From Clostridiales bacterium (lineage in GTDB: Bacteria > Bacillota_A > Clostridia > Peptostreptococcales > Anaerovoracaceae): 15,728 nt of DNA. The stretch lies in contig SVCR01000011.1 of NCBI GenBank assembly GCA_015058265.1, positions 1-15,728 on the forward strand, in the 5' to 3' direction. The notes beneath the pieces were generated by a model, which ran no database searches, was not told the DNA's origin, and saw nothing but the letters and a program-made list of their open reading frames with translations. Shown piece after piece: positions 6,690-13,542 of this stretch. Made by a program: the position numbers and the translations under genes. Position 1 is the stretch's first letter. Each line of letters opens with the position of its first letter.

Positions 6690-8770
6690 CAGAGCACCTC
6701 CGTTTCTTCCAGCTTCTCTGAAACGAAGTTATTGACACCGATGAACGGCTTGCGGATTATGAGTCCGATCACAAGCCCGACTATGCCGAACACAAGCAGC
6801 TCGGCAAGATATATGGCATAATCATGACCATATGTCCCACACAGTGCCTCTCTCATCGCATTGATAGCATATGGGAACGGGAAGAATACATATATCTTCC
6901 CGAATATTTCAGGCAGTATTTCAATCGGATATGAGCCGCTGGAGCCTGCGATCTGGAGTACCATAACAACGACTACGATCGCTTTGCCTATATCACCGAA
7001 CGACAGCGAAAGAGCGTAGATCAGTAAGACGAATACAAAGCTGGCGACCGCTGCCGAGAACCACATCATCCACGGGTGGACCGGATCGCATCCAAGCAGG
7101 AATATGTCACCGAGAACGATGACCGCCGCCTGGATCTGTCCCATGAGGAAGAAGATCAGGAATCGCCCGAAGAATGCCTGGCTTTCGGTGGCTTCAGGGT
7201 ATTTCTTCCTATCGATATTCGTTTTCAATAACGACACAAGGATGACGCCTCCGACCCAGATAGCGAGGATCGAATAAAACGGTCCCATCGCTGCCCCGTA
7301 CGAAGCTACAGAGTATACCTCCTGAACGTCAACCTGAACCAGAGATGAGAAGAACTGTCCGTATCTGTCAGGATCTCCTCCAAGCATTTCTATAAGCTTC
7401 TGTATCTTATCATTATCCGCTGCTCCATCGACTTCGGATATGATCTCATCTATCCTGTCTGCCGCGGCTCCGAGAACTACATGCAGCTGCACTATGGACC
7501 GGTCGAGGCCGGAAACCGCAGTATCAGCCGAAGTGAGTACCGGATCGATATCATCGAGCATATCGGTGACGCTTGCTATAAGAGGCTTGAGCACTTTTAT
7601 GATCCTTCTCAAATTGGAGATCATATCGTCATACTCTGATGCCAGATCATATTTCTGCAGCAGCTTGAGAGTATCAAGAGCTCCCTCTATCTTCTGCTCA
7701 CTGTCTGATTCCTTAGTCAGTATGTCGTCTACAGTCTGCATCTGGGTGATCATAGTATCAAGCATATCTATCAGAGACTGTGTTCCGCTGATCGTTCCCT
7801 TCTCCGGCAACATACCCCTGAGCTTCTGGAGCAGAGTCAGGAGTGATTCAGACTTAGCCTGTGCATCCTTTACCGCCTTATCCCTTGCCTCCGGCGTACC
7901 GCTTTCCTGTATCTTGGTGAGCAGACTGGTAAGGGAGCTTTCCATTTCTTCCAGCTCCTTCAATTGTTTGCGGATCCCGCCGGAAAGAGATTTAAGTTCC
8001 TTCTGCGCTTCTTTGAGCTTTGCTTCAGCCTTTGCAGCATCCCTTCTGCCTGTCCTGCGTGAGGAGTTGAGATTATTTCTTGCTCTGGAGAGGGCATCAG
8101 AAACATCCTCGTTGTCAGACGAGAAGCTCAAAAGAGCCTGATCATATGCGCGCAAAGTGTCCCTGAGGGCCGTAAGATCTGCGATAGCTGAATCGACCGT
8201 ATCGCTGTCCTCGATCCTGTCAGAGATGTCGTTTGCACCTTCAAAGACTCCGGCTACAACCGTCCGCATATACTCCTGATTGATCTTCTTGAGAAGATTA
8301 TCAGCTGCCGTAGCTGTGATCTTAGATGCTACGGCATTTTTCTTGTCGTTCTCGTAGTATGTTATAGGTGTATCTTCGCCTTTCAGCGCCTTATCATAGT
8401 TGCACATGTAATCCGAGAAATTTTCCTCGAAAATAATGGCAGCATAATACCGGCCGGAACGGACGCCTTCTATAGCATCCTCCGGTGTATCAGGAAACTG
8501 CCACCCTATACTTGTGCTCTCAGCCAGATCATCAAAAATAGGCTCAGTCTTATTGACATGCTCGCCGTTCTCCAGCGTGACCCCGGTATCATAAGAAGCA
8601 ACTGCGATAGGTATATTACCGGTGTTCACATACGGGTTCCCGTTTGAATAAATATTGAACCACGCATAAAGAGCCGGCAATATCCCAATAGCAACTATGA
8701 TAGCCAGGGCAAAGAAATGCCTGGATACCGATGCAACGTCATTACCAAATATCTTAAATACAGTCTTCAA
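6689..8770 (-). CDS. YhgE/Pip-family membrane protein (operon gene 1)
   Basis: A 693-residue protein with the same architecture as the other YhgE protein in this operon. It has one N-terminal helix (about 19-40, LYAWFNIYSNGNP), blocks AIEGVRSGRYYAAI (about 99-112) and YYENDKKNAVASKIT (138-152), and a long helical stalk (about 190-480, rich in Lys/Glu/Leu/Ser). The C-terminal permease-like unit starts near GPFYSILAIW (496) and carries SYPIEILP...FFPFPYAINAMRE (about 613-641). The two proteins share the ends closely but differ in the stalk, which suggests an old duplication and possible hetero-oligomers. The start is TTG at 8770: AAGGG lies 8 bases upstream, no ATG/GTG occurs nearby in frame, and the reading begins MKTVFKIFGND, parallel to MKNIFNIAGYD of the paralogue. 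A candidate promoter lies about 70 bases upstream. Confidence 0.9.
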   Translation of the reverse strand: MKTVFKIFGNDVASVSRHFFALAIIVAIGILPALYAWFNIYSNGNPYVNTGNIPIAVASYDTGVTLENGEHVNKTEPIFDDLAESTSIGWQFPDTPEDAIEGVRSGRYYAAIIFEENFSDYMCNYDKALKGEDTPITYYENDKKNAVASKITATAADNLLKKINQEYMRTVVAGVFEGANDISDRIEDSDTVDSAIADLTALRDTLRAYDQALLSFSSDNEDVSDALSRARNNLNSSRRTGRRDAAKAEAKLKEAQKELKSLSGGIRKQLKELEEMESSLTSLLTKIQESGTPEARDKAVKDAQAKSESLLTLLQKLRGMLPEKGTISGTQSLIDMLDTMITQMQTVDDILTKESDSEQKIEGALDTLKLLQKYDLASEYDDMISNLRRIIKVLKPLIASVTDMLDDIDPVLTSADTAVSGLDRSIVQLHVVLGAAADRIDEIISEVDGAADNDKIQKLIEMLGGDPDRYGQFFSSLVQVDVQEVYSVASYGAAMGPFYSILAIWVGGVILVSLLKTNIDRKKYPEATESQAFFGRFLIFFLMGQIQAAVIVLGDIFLLGCDPVHPWMMWFSAAVASFVFVLLIYALSLSFGDIGKAIVVVVMVLQIAGSSGSYPIEILPEIFGKIYVFFPFPYAINAMREALCGTYGHDYAIYLAELLVFGIVGLVIGLIIRKPFIGVNNFVSEKLEETEVL

Positions 8771-8838
8771 ATACCAGTCCCTTTTTTCCTACTCTTTATC
8801 AAGTTATAGTGATATTGGGCTAATTCCCACATCAAGCC

Positions 8839-8867
8839 AGTATAATAATACATAAAATCTGAGTAAA
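8839..8867 (-). promoter_or_regulatory. candidate promoter of the YhgE operon
   Basis: Read on the minus strand: TTTACT (8862-8867), 17-base spacer, TATACT (8839-8844). Four of six and five of six bases match the sigma-A consensus. It sits between the upstream terminator and the TTG start, in an AT-rich stretch. Confidence 0.55.
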
Positions 8868-8900
8868 TATAAAGATTTTTCCCCACCCATAGCGACAAAT

Positions 8901-8925
8901 TAAAAAGCCGGCGCATCGCACCGGC
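8901..8925 (-). terminator. intrinsic terminator after the peptidoglycan-binding-like gene
   Basis: On the minus strand GCCGGTGC and GCGCCGGC (8907-8914 with 8918-8925) form an 8-bp stem with one G-U pair and a 3-base loop, followed by TTTTTA. It separates the cls/repeat-protein transcript from the YhgE operon. Confidence 0.85.
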
Positions 8926-8965
8926 CCGTCCCTCTTCGGGATGATCTCTTCAGCAGTCTGGCTCT

Positions 8966-9553
8966 TTACAGCTGTTTATTGCACCACTTCTGCCATGCTT
9001 TGATGGTTTCAGGTCCTCTGACGCCGTCAACGGTAACACCAAGGAATTTCTGCATTGCTTTGGTAGTCTGCTGTCCCCAGACTCCGTCAGCCTCTGCCCC
9101 GACCTTCTTCTGGATCGCTTTGGTAGTAAGCGGTCCGCATTCACCGTCCTCTTTGAGTCCGAAGATATGCTGAGTGGTGATAGTAGTCTTCTTTCCCCAG
9201 CTGCCGTCTACATCGAGCTTGTATTTTGCTGCTTCTTCAGCGGCTTTCTTCTCAGCGGCAGCCTTCTTTTCTGCTTCTTTCTTTTCAGCTGCGGCTTTCT
9301 CTGCAGCTTTCTTCTCTTCCTCTGCCTTAGCTGCTGCCTCTGCCGCTTTGGCCTCCTCTTCAGCTTTAGCCTTGGCAGCTGCTTCTTCTGCTGCTTTGGC
9401 CTCTGCCTCGGCTTTGGCCTTAGCCGCCGCCTCTGCTTCCTCTTTCGCCTTCAGCGCTGCCGCTGCAGCTGCTTCTGCAGCCTTTGCTTCTTCTGCAGCC
9501 TTCGCTTCAGCATCTGCTTTTGTGTCTTTCTTGAATTTGTCAAATAATCCCAT
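8966..9553 (-). CDS. Ala/Lys/Glu-rich protein with four C-terminal peptidoglycan-binding-like repeats
   Basis: A 195-residue protein in three parts. First is a short amphipathic start, MGLFDKFKKD. Next is a very low-complexity helix (about 12-112) made almost only of Ala, Lys and Glu, which should be a long single helix or coiled coil. Last are four tandem units of exactly 20 residues (116-135, 136-155, 156-175, 176-195) following DGxWGxxTTxAxQxxxG. Such units resemble the repeats behind clostridial glycosidase-type lysins and PG_binding_1 half-domains. There is no signal peptide, membrane helix or anchor, so how it would reach the wall is unclear. AGAGGTG precedes the ATG at 9553. It lies 85 bp downstream of cls on the same strand and ends at a terminator. 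Wall binding is inferred from the repeat; a purely cytoplasmic structural role is possible. Confidence 0.82.
   Translation of the reverse strand: MGLFDKFKKDTKADAEAKAAEEAKAAEAAAAAALKAKEEAEAAAKAKAEAEAKAAEEAAAKAKAEEEAKAAEAAAKAEEEKKAAEKAAAEKKEAEKKAAAEKKAAEEAAKYKLDVDGSWGKKTTITTQHIFGLKEDGECGPLTTKAIQKKVGAEADGVWGQQTTKAMQKFLGVTVDGVRGPETIKAWQKWCNKQL
8969..9208 (-). repeat. four tandem 60-bp (20-residue) coding repeats
   Basis: The units begin with DG-S-WG, DG-E-CG, DG-V-WG and DG-V-RG and keep a T-[TI] pair and a Gln at fixed positions, with no spacer between copies. The second and fourth have lost the Trp (Cys and Arg instead). The DNA copies are visibly similar on the plus strand, e.g. 'gctttggtag' recurring at 60-bp steps. 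Confidence 0.8.
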
Positions 9554-9638
9554 AGTTCACCTCTTTCCTTGCTTCGCATCCATTAAGATACATGTTATAT
9601 CATCTGCAAATGCAGTACTGACCGTTTCTGTTCCGGAA

Positions 9639-11228
9639 CTACATCAGCGGGGCGATGAATTTCATCACTACTCCCAGCAGTTTATAAGTAAAGGATGTGT
9701 TCTTTATTGTTTCATAGGTTACTTCTCTGCATTCAGTCAGCGTTGTCCGGAAGTCCTCTTCGATATCCCTGATGCAATCCGTCTTGTACAAATATGCAGC
9801 ACATTCGAAGTGGTGATACAGACTGCGGTAGTCTAGATTGATGGTCCCTACCACCGCTTTGGCATCATCACTCACGAAAATCTTGGAATGAACGAAGCCC
9901 GGTGTGTATTCATAGATATGCACTCCGGCATCCAGCAGCCTGCGGTAATGAGTCTTCGCGAGAGCATAGGCAGCTTTCTTGTCCGGTATCCCCGGAAGGA
10001 TCAGTGAGACTTCGACCCCTCTCTGAGCGGCATACCTTAATGACATCTCCAGTTCTCCGTCAAGAATAAGATAAGGAGTCATTATGTGAACATAAGTGCC
10101 GGCTCTGTTCAATATATCCATATATACTGTTTCTCCGACCTTATCATCATCGAGCGGACTGTCGCAGAAAGGTATGACATAACCGCCCTCCGGTTCAGCC
10201 GGTCCGTGATCCTCAGCCAGATACGCATTAAGCTCTCTGGTATCTGACCCTATATTCCACATCTGCAGGAACATCAGGACAAAGCTTTTGACTGCCGGCC
10301 CCTTGATCATTACTGCCGCGTCCTTCCAATGTCCGAAGCGTTCCTTTTTATTGATATACTCGTCCGCCAGATTTACGCCTCCCGTAAAGGCGACCTTGCC
10401 GTCTACAACAAGTATCTTGCGGTGATCTCTGTAATTATAGTGCGAGGAAACAAGCGGTCTGATCGGAGAGAAAGGCTTTGCCTCGATACCGACTTCCCTG
10501 AGTTTCTTATCGTAATCCGGCGAGACGGTAGACATTTCGCACATCCCGTCGTACATTACACGCACTATTACGCCTTCTTCAGCTTTGCGTATCAGAGTCT
10601 CGAGGATCCTCCCCCACATGTATCCCTCTTCAATGATGAAATACTCAAGGAAAATATACTCTGTCGCTTTCTCCAATTCTTTAAGTACAGCTTCAAACTT
10701 AGCCTCTCCGCTCGGAAAGTACACGGTCTCAGTATTCCTGTAGGCCGGGAAGCACCCGCTTCGGCTAAGATACCTTACCAGGTCATCTGTATTCCCGCCG
10801 TCAACGTGGAGATCCTCCATTACATCTTCAGCCTGCGGCAGAGCGTGTTTTGTCTCCTTGGTTATTGACGCTATCGCTCTGCTTATCCGCCGGTTGCCAA
10901 GATTGACCTTGGTAAACAGTAATATCGCCGCGCCGGCGACAGGCAGGAGAGAGATGATGAGCATCCATGTCAGCTTGGCTGAAGCCTCCATAGAACAGCT
11001 GAAAAGATAGACTATCATCAGGAATGCGAAGATACGCTCGATAATCAGATAGTGCTCTATGTGCTCGCTTGCCAGATTAACAACATAGAGGATCAGTCCT
11101 ATCTGAACCAGAATGAGCAAAGCAAAAATAAAAAAACGGCTGAAAATAAGCGAAAGCAAACCTTTAGCTCTGGGTTTTTCCAGCCTTCTGACACTGTCAT
11201 ATATCATTTCATTATCATGCTCTGACAC
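9639..11228 (-). CDS. cls: cardiolipin synthase, phospholipase-D type
   Basis: Membrane enzyme that joins two phosphatidylglycerol molecules into cardiolipin and glycerol. Numbering from the chosen start, the 529-residue protein has N-terminal membrane helices (about 24-50, 64-80 and 86-106, the PLDc_N region). The two HKD motifs follow: HRKILVVDGKVAFTGG (His269, Lys271, Asp276) and HSKIFVSDDAKAVVGT (His447, Lys449, Asp454), each with its following Gly and Asn. Length fits bacterial Cls (about 480-530). The frame opens at a GTG at 11276 (545 residues), but only the GTG at 11228 has a strong ribosome site (AAGGGAG, 6 bases away), so I chose it; ATGs at 11270 and 11255 lack one. An extended -10 promoter lies at 11338-11346, giving a leader of about 100 bases. 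The downstream repeat protein may be co-transcribed. Confidence 0.92.
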   Translation of the reverse strand: MSEHDNEMIYDSVRRLEKPRAKGLLSLIFSRFFIFALLILVQIGLILYVVNLASEHIEHYLIIERIFAFLMIVYLFSCSMEASAKLTWMLIISLLPVAGAAILLFTKVNLGNRRISRAIASITKETKHALPQAEDVMEDLHVDGGNTDDLVRYLSRSGCFPAYRNTETVYFPSGEAKFEAVLKELEKATEYIFLEYFIIEEGYMWGRILETLIRKAEEGVIVRVMYDGMCEMSTVSPDYDKKLREVGIEAKPFSPIRPLVSSHYNYRDHRKILVVDGKVAFTGGVNLADEYINKKERFGHWKDAAVMIKGPAVKSFVLMFLQMWNIGSDTRELNAYLAEDHGPAEPEGGYVIPFCDSPLDDDKVGETVYMDILNRAGTYVHIMTPYLILDGELEMSLRYAAQRGVEVSLILPGIPDKKAAYALAKTHYRRLLDAGVHIYEYTPGFVHSKIFVSDDAKAVVGTINLDYRSLYHHFECAAYLYKTDCIRDIEEDFRTTLTECREVTYETIKNTSFTYKLLGVVMKFIAPLM

Positions 11229-11337
11229 TGTATTCTCCCTTCGCGGCAGACGCATCCCGATGAGAACCATCGCCACAGATCATAATGCGCTCTGCTTTAT
11301 TCCAAGATTGATATTTTTATTTTATCACACTGTTAAC

Positions 11338-11346
11338 ATTATAACA
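11338..11346 (-). promoter_or_regulatory. extended -10 promoter of cls
   Basis: On the minus strand TGTTATAAT is an exact TGn-TATAAT extended -10. No good -35 is visible 17 bases upstream, as is common for this type. It is divergent from the dehydrogenase promoter. Confidence 0.55.
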
Positions 11347-11379
11347 CTAATTAAGAAACGGGCGGCATCAGAGTATTGC

Positions 11380-11418
11380 ATTTTGTACTTTTTCACAAAA
11401 TCAGAATTATAATTTTGT
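11380..11418 (+). promoter_or_regulatory. three alternating 7-base arms upstream of the dehydrogenase promoter
   Basis: ATTTTGT (11380-11386), its complement ACAAAAT (11395-11401) and ATTTTGT again (11412-11418). The middle arm can pair with either flank (8- and 10-base centres), and the two like-oriented arms are 32 bp apart, about three helical turns. The last arm ends 7 bases before the -35 at 11425. It could be operator half-sites in the shared divergent region. AT-richness makes chance possible. Confidence 0.4.
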
Positions 11419-11424
11419 TTTTTG

Positions 11425-11454
11425 TTGACAATTACCGCCCTGCAGTTTTATTTT
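11425..11454 (+). promoter_or_regulatory. candidate promoter of the amino-acid dehydrogenase
   Basis: A perfect TTGACA (11425-11430), an 18-base spacer and a weak TATTTT (11449-11454). This places the transcript start near 11461, about 60 bases before the ATG. A 10-bp palindrome ACATTAATGT follows at 11485-11494 within the leader. Confidence 0.5.
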
Positions 11455-11519
11455 TAATATGTTGGAAACAAAAATCATCAAGCACATTAATGTACACTAT
11501 AACGATTGGAGGAACAGTA

Positions 11520-12563
11520 ATGACAAATATAGAGATGATCCGTGCTTATGGCCATGAACAGGTTGCTTATTTTAACAATGAAAAGGCCGGCTTGAAATGC
11601 ATTATCGCACTTCACAACACTAATCTCGGACCGGCTGTCGGCGGATGCCGTCTGTGGCCTTATGCAAGCGAAGAAGACGCGCTCTTCGATGTACTCCGTC
11701 TTTCCCGCGGTATGAGCCACAAGAATGCCGCAGCAGGAATGCCTCTCGGCGGAGCCAAAGGTGTTATTATTGCTGATCCTTCTCAGAAGACTGAAGCTAT
11801 GTTCGAAGCATTCGGTGAAGCAGTCAACACATTCATGGGCAAGTATTACACAGCTGAAGATGTTAACACCGACACTAAGGATGCTGACTACATCCTCCGC
11901 ACATGCCAGTATGTAGTCGGACGCGCTGATGTATCAGGCGACCCTTCGCCATTCACAGCTATCGGAGTATTTGACGGTATCCGTGCTGTAGCTCAGTTCA
12001 TGAACGGATCTGACAGTCTTGAGGGAATGAAGATCGCAGTTCAGGGTCTCGGCAAAGTAGGAATGGATGTAGCCAAGAAGCTCCATGCTGCCGGCGCTCA
12101 GCTCATCGTATGCAACAATTCCAACCGTGAAGCAATGAAATATGCAGTTGAAGAACTCGGAGCTACCGAAGTAGGAAGAGATGAGATCTACGGTGTAGAG
12201 TGTGATATATTCGCTCCTTGCGCTCTCGGTGCAGTTGTTAATCCTAAGACCATTCCGCAGTTCAAGTGCAAAGCTATCGCAGGTGCTGCAAACAACGTTA
12301 TCTACGATGATGCCTGCGGCGAGGCTCTCAAGGCTCGTGGGATCCTGTATGCTCCTGACTTCATCATCAACGGCGGCGGTGTTATCAACGCCGGTCAGGA
12401 AGCCTTCACGACATATGACAAAGAAAACGTCCTGAAGCAGGTACACAACATCTATAACACAGTCTACAGAATGCTCGAGGAATCCGCAGCAACAGGCGTT
12501 CCTGAAGGAGTTATCGCTACAAACTTCGCAGAGAACCGCATCAAGAACGGACTCGACGCATAG
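11520..12563 (+). CDS. Leu/Val-type amino-acid dehydrogenase (Glu/Leu/Phe/Val family)
   Basis: NAD(P)-dependent oxidative deaminase, 347 residues, closest in layout to leucine dehydrogenase (about 360). It reversibly converts a branched-chain amino acid to its keto acid and ammonia, feeding branched-chain fatty-acid or fermentation pathways. Visible: substrate and catalytic Lys68 (MSHKNAAAGMPLGG) and Lys80 (GGAKGVI), TAEDVNTD with probable catalytic Asp114, then the Rossmann fold GLGKVG (176-181). The ATG at 11520 has GGAGG 7 bases upstream; the frame opens further upstream (11376) but runs through promoter-like AT-rich DNA. At the end of the second Rossmann strand, where NAD-dependent relatives have Asp, this protein reads VCNNSN (Asn199-Asn200). 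Valine or phenylalanine dehydrogenase activity is the main alternative. Monocistronic, ending at a strong terminator. Confidence 0.87.
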   Translation: MTNIEMIRAYGHEQVAYFNNEKAGLKCIIALHNTNLGPAVGGCRLWPYASEEDALFDVLRLSRGMSHKNAAAGMPLGGAKGVIIADPSQKTEAMFEAFGEAVNTFMGKYYTAEDVNTDTKDADYILRTCQYVVGRADVSGDPSPFTAIGVFDGIRAVAQFMNGSDSLEGMKIAVQGLGKVGMDVAKKLHAAGAQLIVCNNSNREAMKYAVEELGATEVGRDEIYGVECDIFAPCALGAVVNPKTIPQFKCKAIAGAANNVIYDDACGEALKARGILYAPDFIINGGGVINAGQEAFTTYDKENVLKQVHNIYNTVYRMLEESAATGVPEGVIATNFAENRIKNGLDA

Positions 12564-12588
12564 TTCGATCCGATCATCGGTACTAAAC

Positions 12589-12612
12589 AGCCCCGCGCTA
12601 TTGCGCGGGGCT
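12589..12612 (+). terminator. strong intrinsic terminator after the dehydrogenase
   Basis: AGCCCCGCGC (12589-12598) pairs perfectly with GCGCGGGGCT (12603-12612) over a TATT loop, followed by TTTCTGTT. The opposite strand has only a short T-run, but it may also end the converging dinB operon. Confidence 0.9.
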
Positions 12613-12656
12613 TTCTGTTGTTCGTGTTCAACCAGGATTGAGCGGCGTCTGTTATA

Positions 12657-13097
12657 TCAGTCCTCACTCAGTTCGATGACCTTATCAAAATTAGTACCGC
12701 TTATTACGAATGGTTCAAGATTGCCGGCCAGAGCTTCCCTGTCTGCCTGCTTGCAGAACTCAAGTATTCGCGCTTCTATGCTTACTGCATCTTTGACCCC
12801 TTTCATGGCAGTCCCTTTGACCGGATCATAGAGCACATCCCAGCGTTTGAAGGTCTCAGGATCCGTGTATATGTCTATCCTCTTTCCGTGAAAGCTGATA
12901 TCGAACCAGTCGGTGCCGAAAGAATATGCTCCGCCTTCAAGGCTTCCGCCTTTCAGGTTACATTCCCTGGCAAAATAACAGCCATCAACTTTACTGTAGC
13001 CGATCTTGACGAACTTGTCTTTTCCGGTTGTGAACCAGGCCGCGCCGCTTCTTATGGCATCCATCATTTCGGCCTGCAATTTGTTCGACTCTCTCAT
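12657..13097 (-). CDS. hypothetical protein, last gene after dinB and the ACT protein
   Basis: A 146-residue soluble protein that I do not recognise. It is rich in aromatic residues and looks like a mixed alpha/beta domain: an N-terminal helix (RESNKLQAEMMDAIRSG), then strands WFTTGKDKFVKIGY, CYFARECNL, AYSFGTDWFDISFHGKRIDIYTD, and a C-terminal helix ISIEARILEF-like around 105-125. There is no signal peptide, membrane helix or obvious catalytic motif. The ATG at 13097 has GGGAGA about 7 bases upstream, and codon use matches its neighbours, so it is probably a real gene. It starts 46 bp after the ACT-domain gene, on the same strand, and runs into the shared terminator. Position suggests co-transcription with dinB, not function. 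Confidence 0.72.
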   Translation of the reverse strand: MRESNKLQAEMMDAIRSGAAWFTTGKDKFVKIGYSKVDGCYFARECNLKGGSLEGGAYSFGTDWFDISFHGKRIDIYTDPETFKRWDVLYDPVKGTAMKGVKDAVSIEARILEFCKQADREALAGNLEPFVISGTNFDKVIELSED

Positions 13098-13143
13098 GTA
13101 ATCATCTCCCTAAAAGCAATCCGATCATCACAAATATGTCATC

Positions 13144-13509
13144 CTATCTGATTGAATATCCTTCTTTGCTGAGCACATCTATCGCTTTGCTGAAGTTCTC
13201 TGATTTGACCAGGATGTAGTCCGTGTTATATGTCGATACAGCGAAGATGCCTATCTTATTATCCGCAAGAATCCCCGATATCTTAGAAAGTATCCCTATT
13301 AGCGAGAAGTCCAGCACTCCCTGGATCCTGAAGCATTTCCAGCCGTCATCTCGTTCTGTCGTGCAGTCAGGAGTATCTTCTGTCCTGCAGACGAGCGAAA
13401 GCTCTTCATCAGTCTTGCCGATGAAATAGAAGTCCTTACTAAGATCGATCATCGCGGTGTCTGCCACCTTACATACTGTCAGTTCATAATCAAATGTCTT
13501 TAGTTCCAC
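13144..13509 (-). CDS. ACT-domain protein (COG3603 type)
   Basis: A 121-residue cytosolic protein made of paired ACT-like domains, the fold that binds small ligands such as amino acids in regulators. It shows the typical family text: N-terminal half ELKTFDYELTVCKVAD and DFYFIGKTDEELSLVCRTED, and C-terminal half GWKCFRIQGVLDFSLIGILSKIS followed by ILADNKIGIFAVSTYNTDYILVK. No catalytic domain is attached, so a stand-alone ligand sensor is likely; the ligand is unknown. I chose GTG at 13509 because GGAGG lies 6 bases upstream and the reading then begins MELKTFDYELTVCK, as relatives do. An ATG at 13536 in the same frame would add nine residues but has a poor ribosome site. It follows dinB by 33 bp. 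Confidence 0.87.
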   Translation of the reverse strand: MELKTFDYELTVCKVADTAMIDLSKDFYFIGKTDEELSLVCRTEDTPDCTTERDDGWKCFRIQGVLDFSLIGILSKISGILADNKIGIFAVSTYNTDYILVKSENFSKAIDVLSKEGYSIR

Positions 13510-13542
13510 TTCGCACCTCCGAATATCAAATGTCATGTTCTC

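Noticed and set aside
3808..8770. A type VII secretion locus
   Set aside because: YhgE resembles EsaA/YueB in layout, but there is no EssC ATPase, WXG100 protein or other T7SS gene in the window.
9174..9836. Plus-strand open frame rich in Ala and Ser opposite the Ala/Lys/Glu gene
   Set aside because: It is the antisense reading of the low-complexity GCT/GCC-rich repeat, which stays open by composition. It has no ribosome site and runs into the end of cls.
11376..11519. 48-residue N-terminal extension of the dehydrogenase
   Set aside because: It would translate promoter-like AT-rich DNA including the TTGACA element. The ATG at 11520 has a strong ribosome site and matches the family N-terminus.
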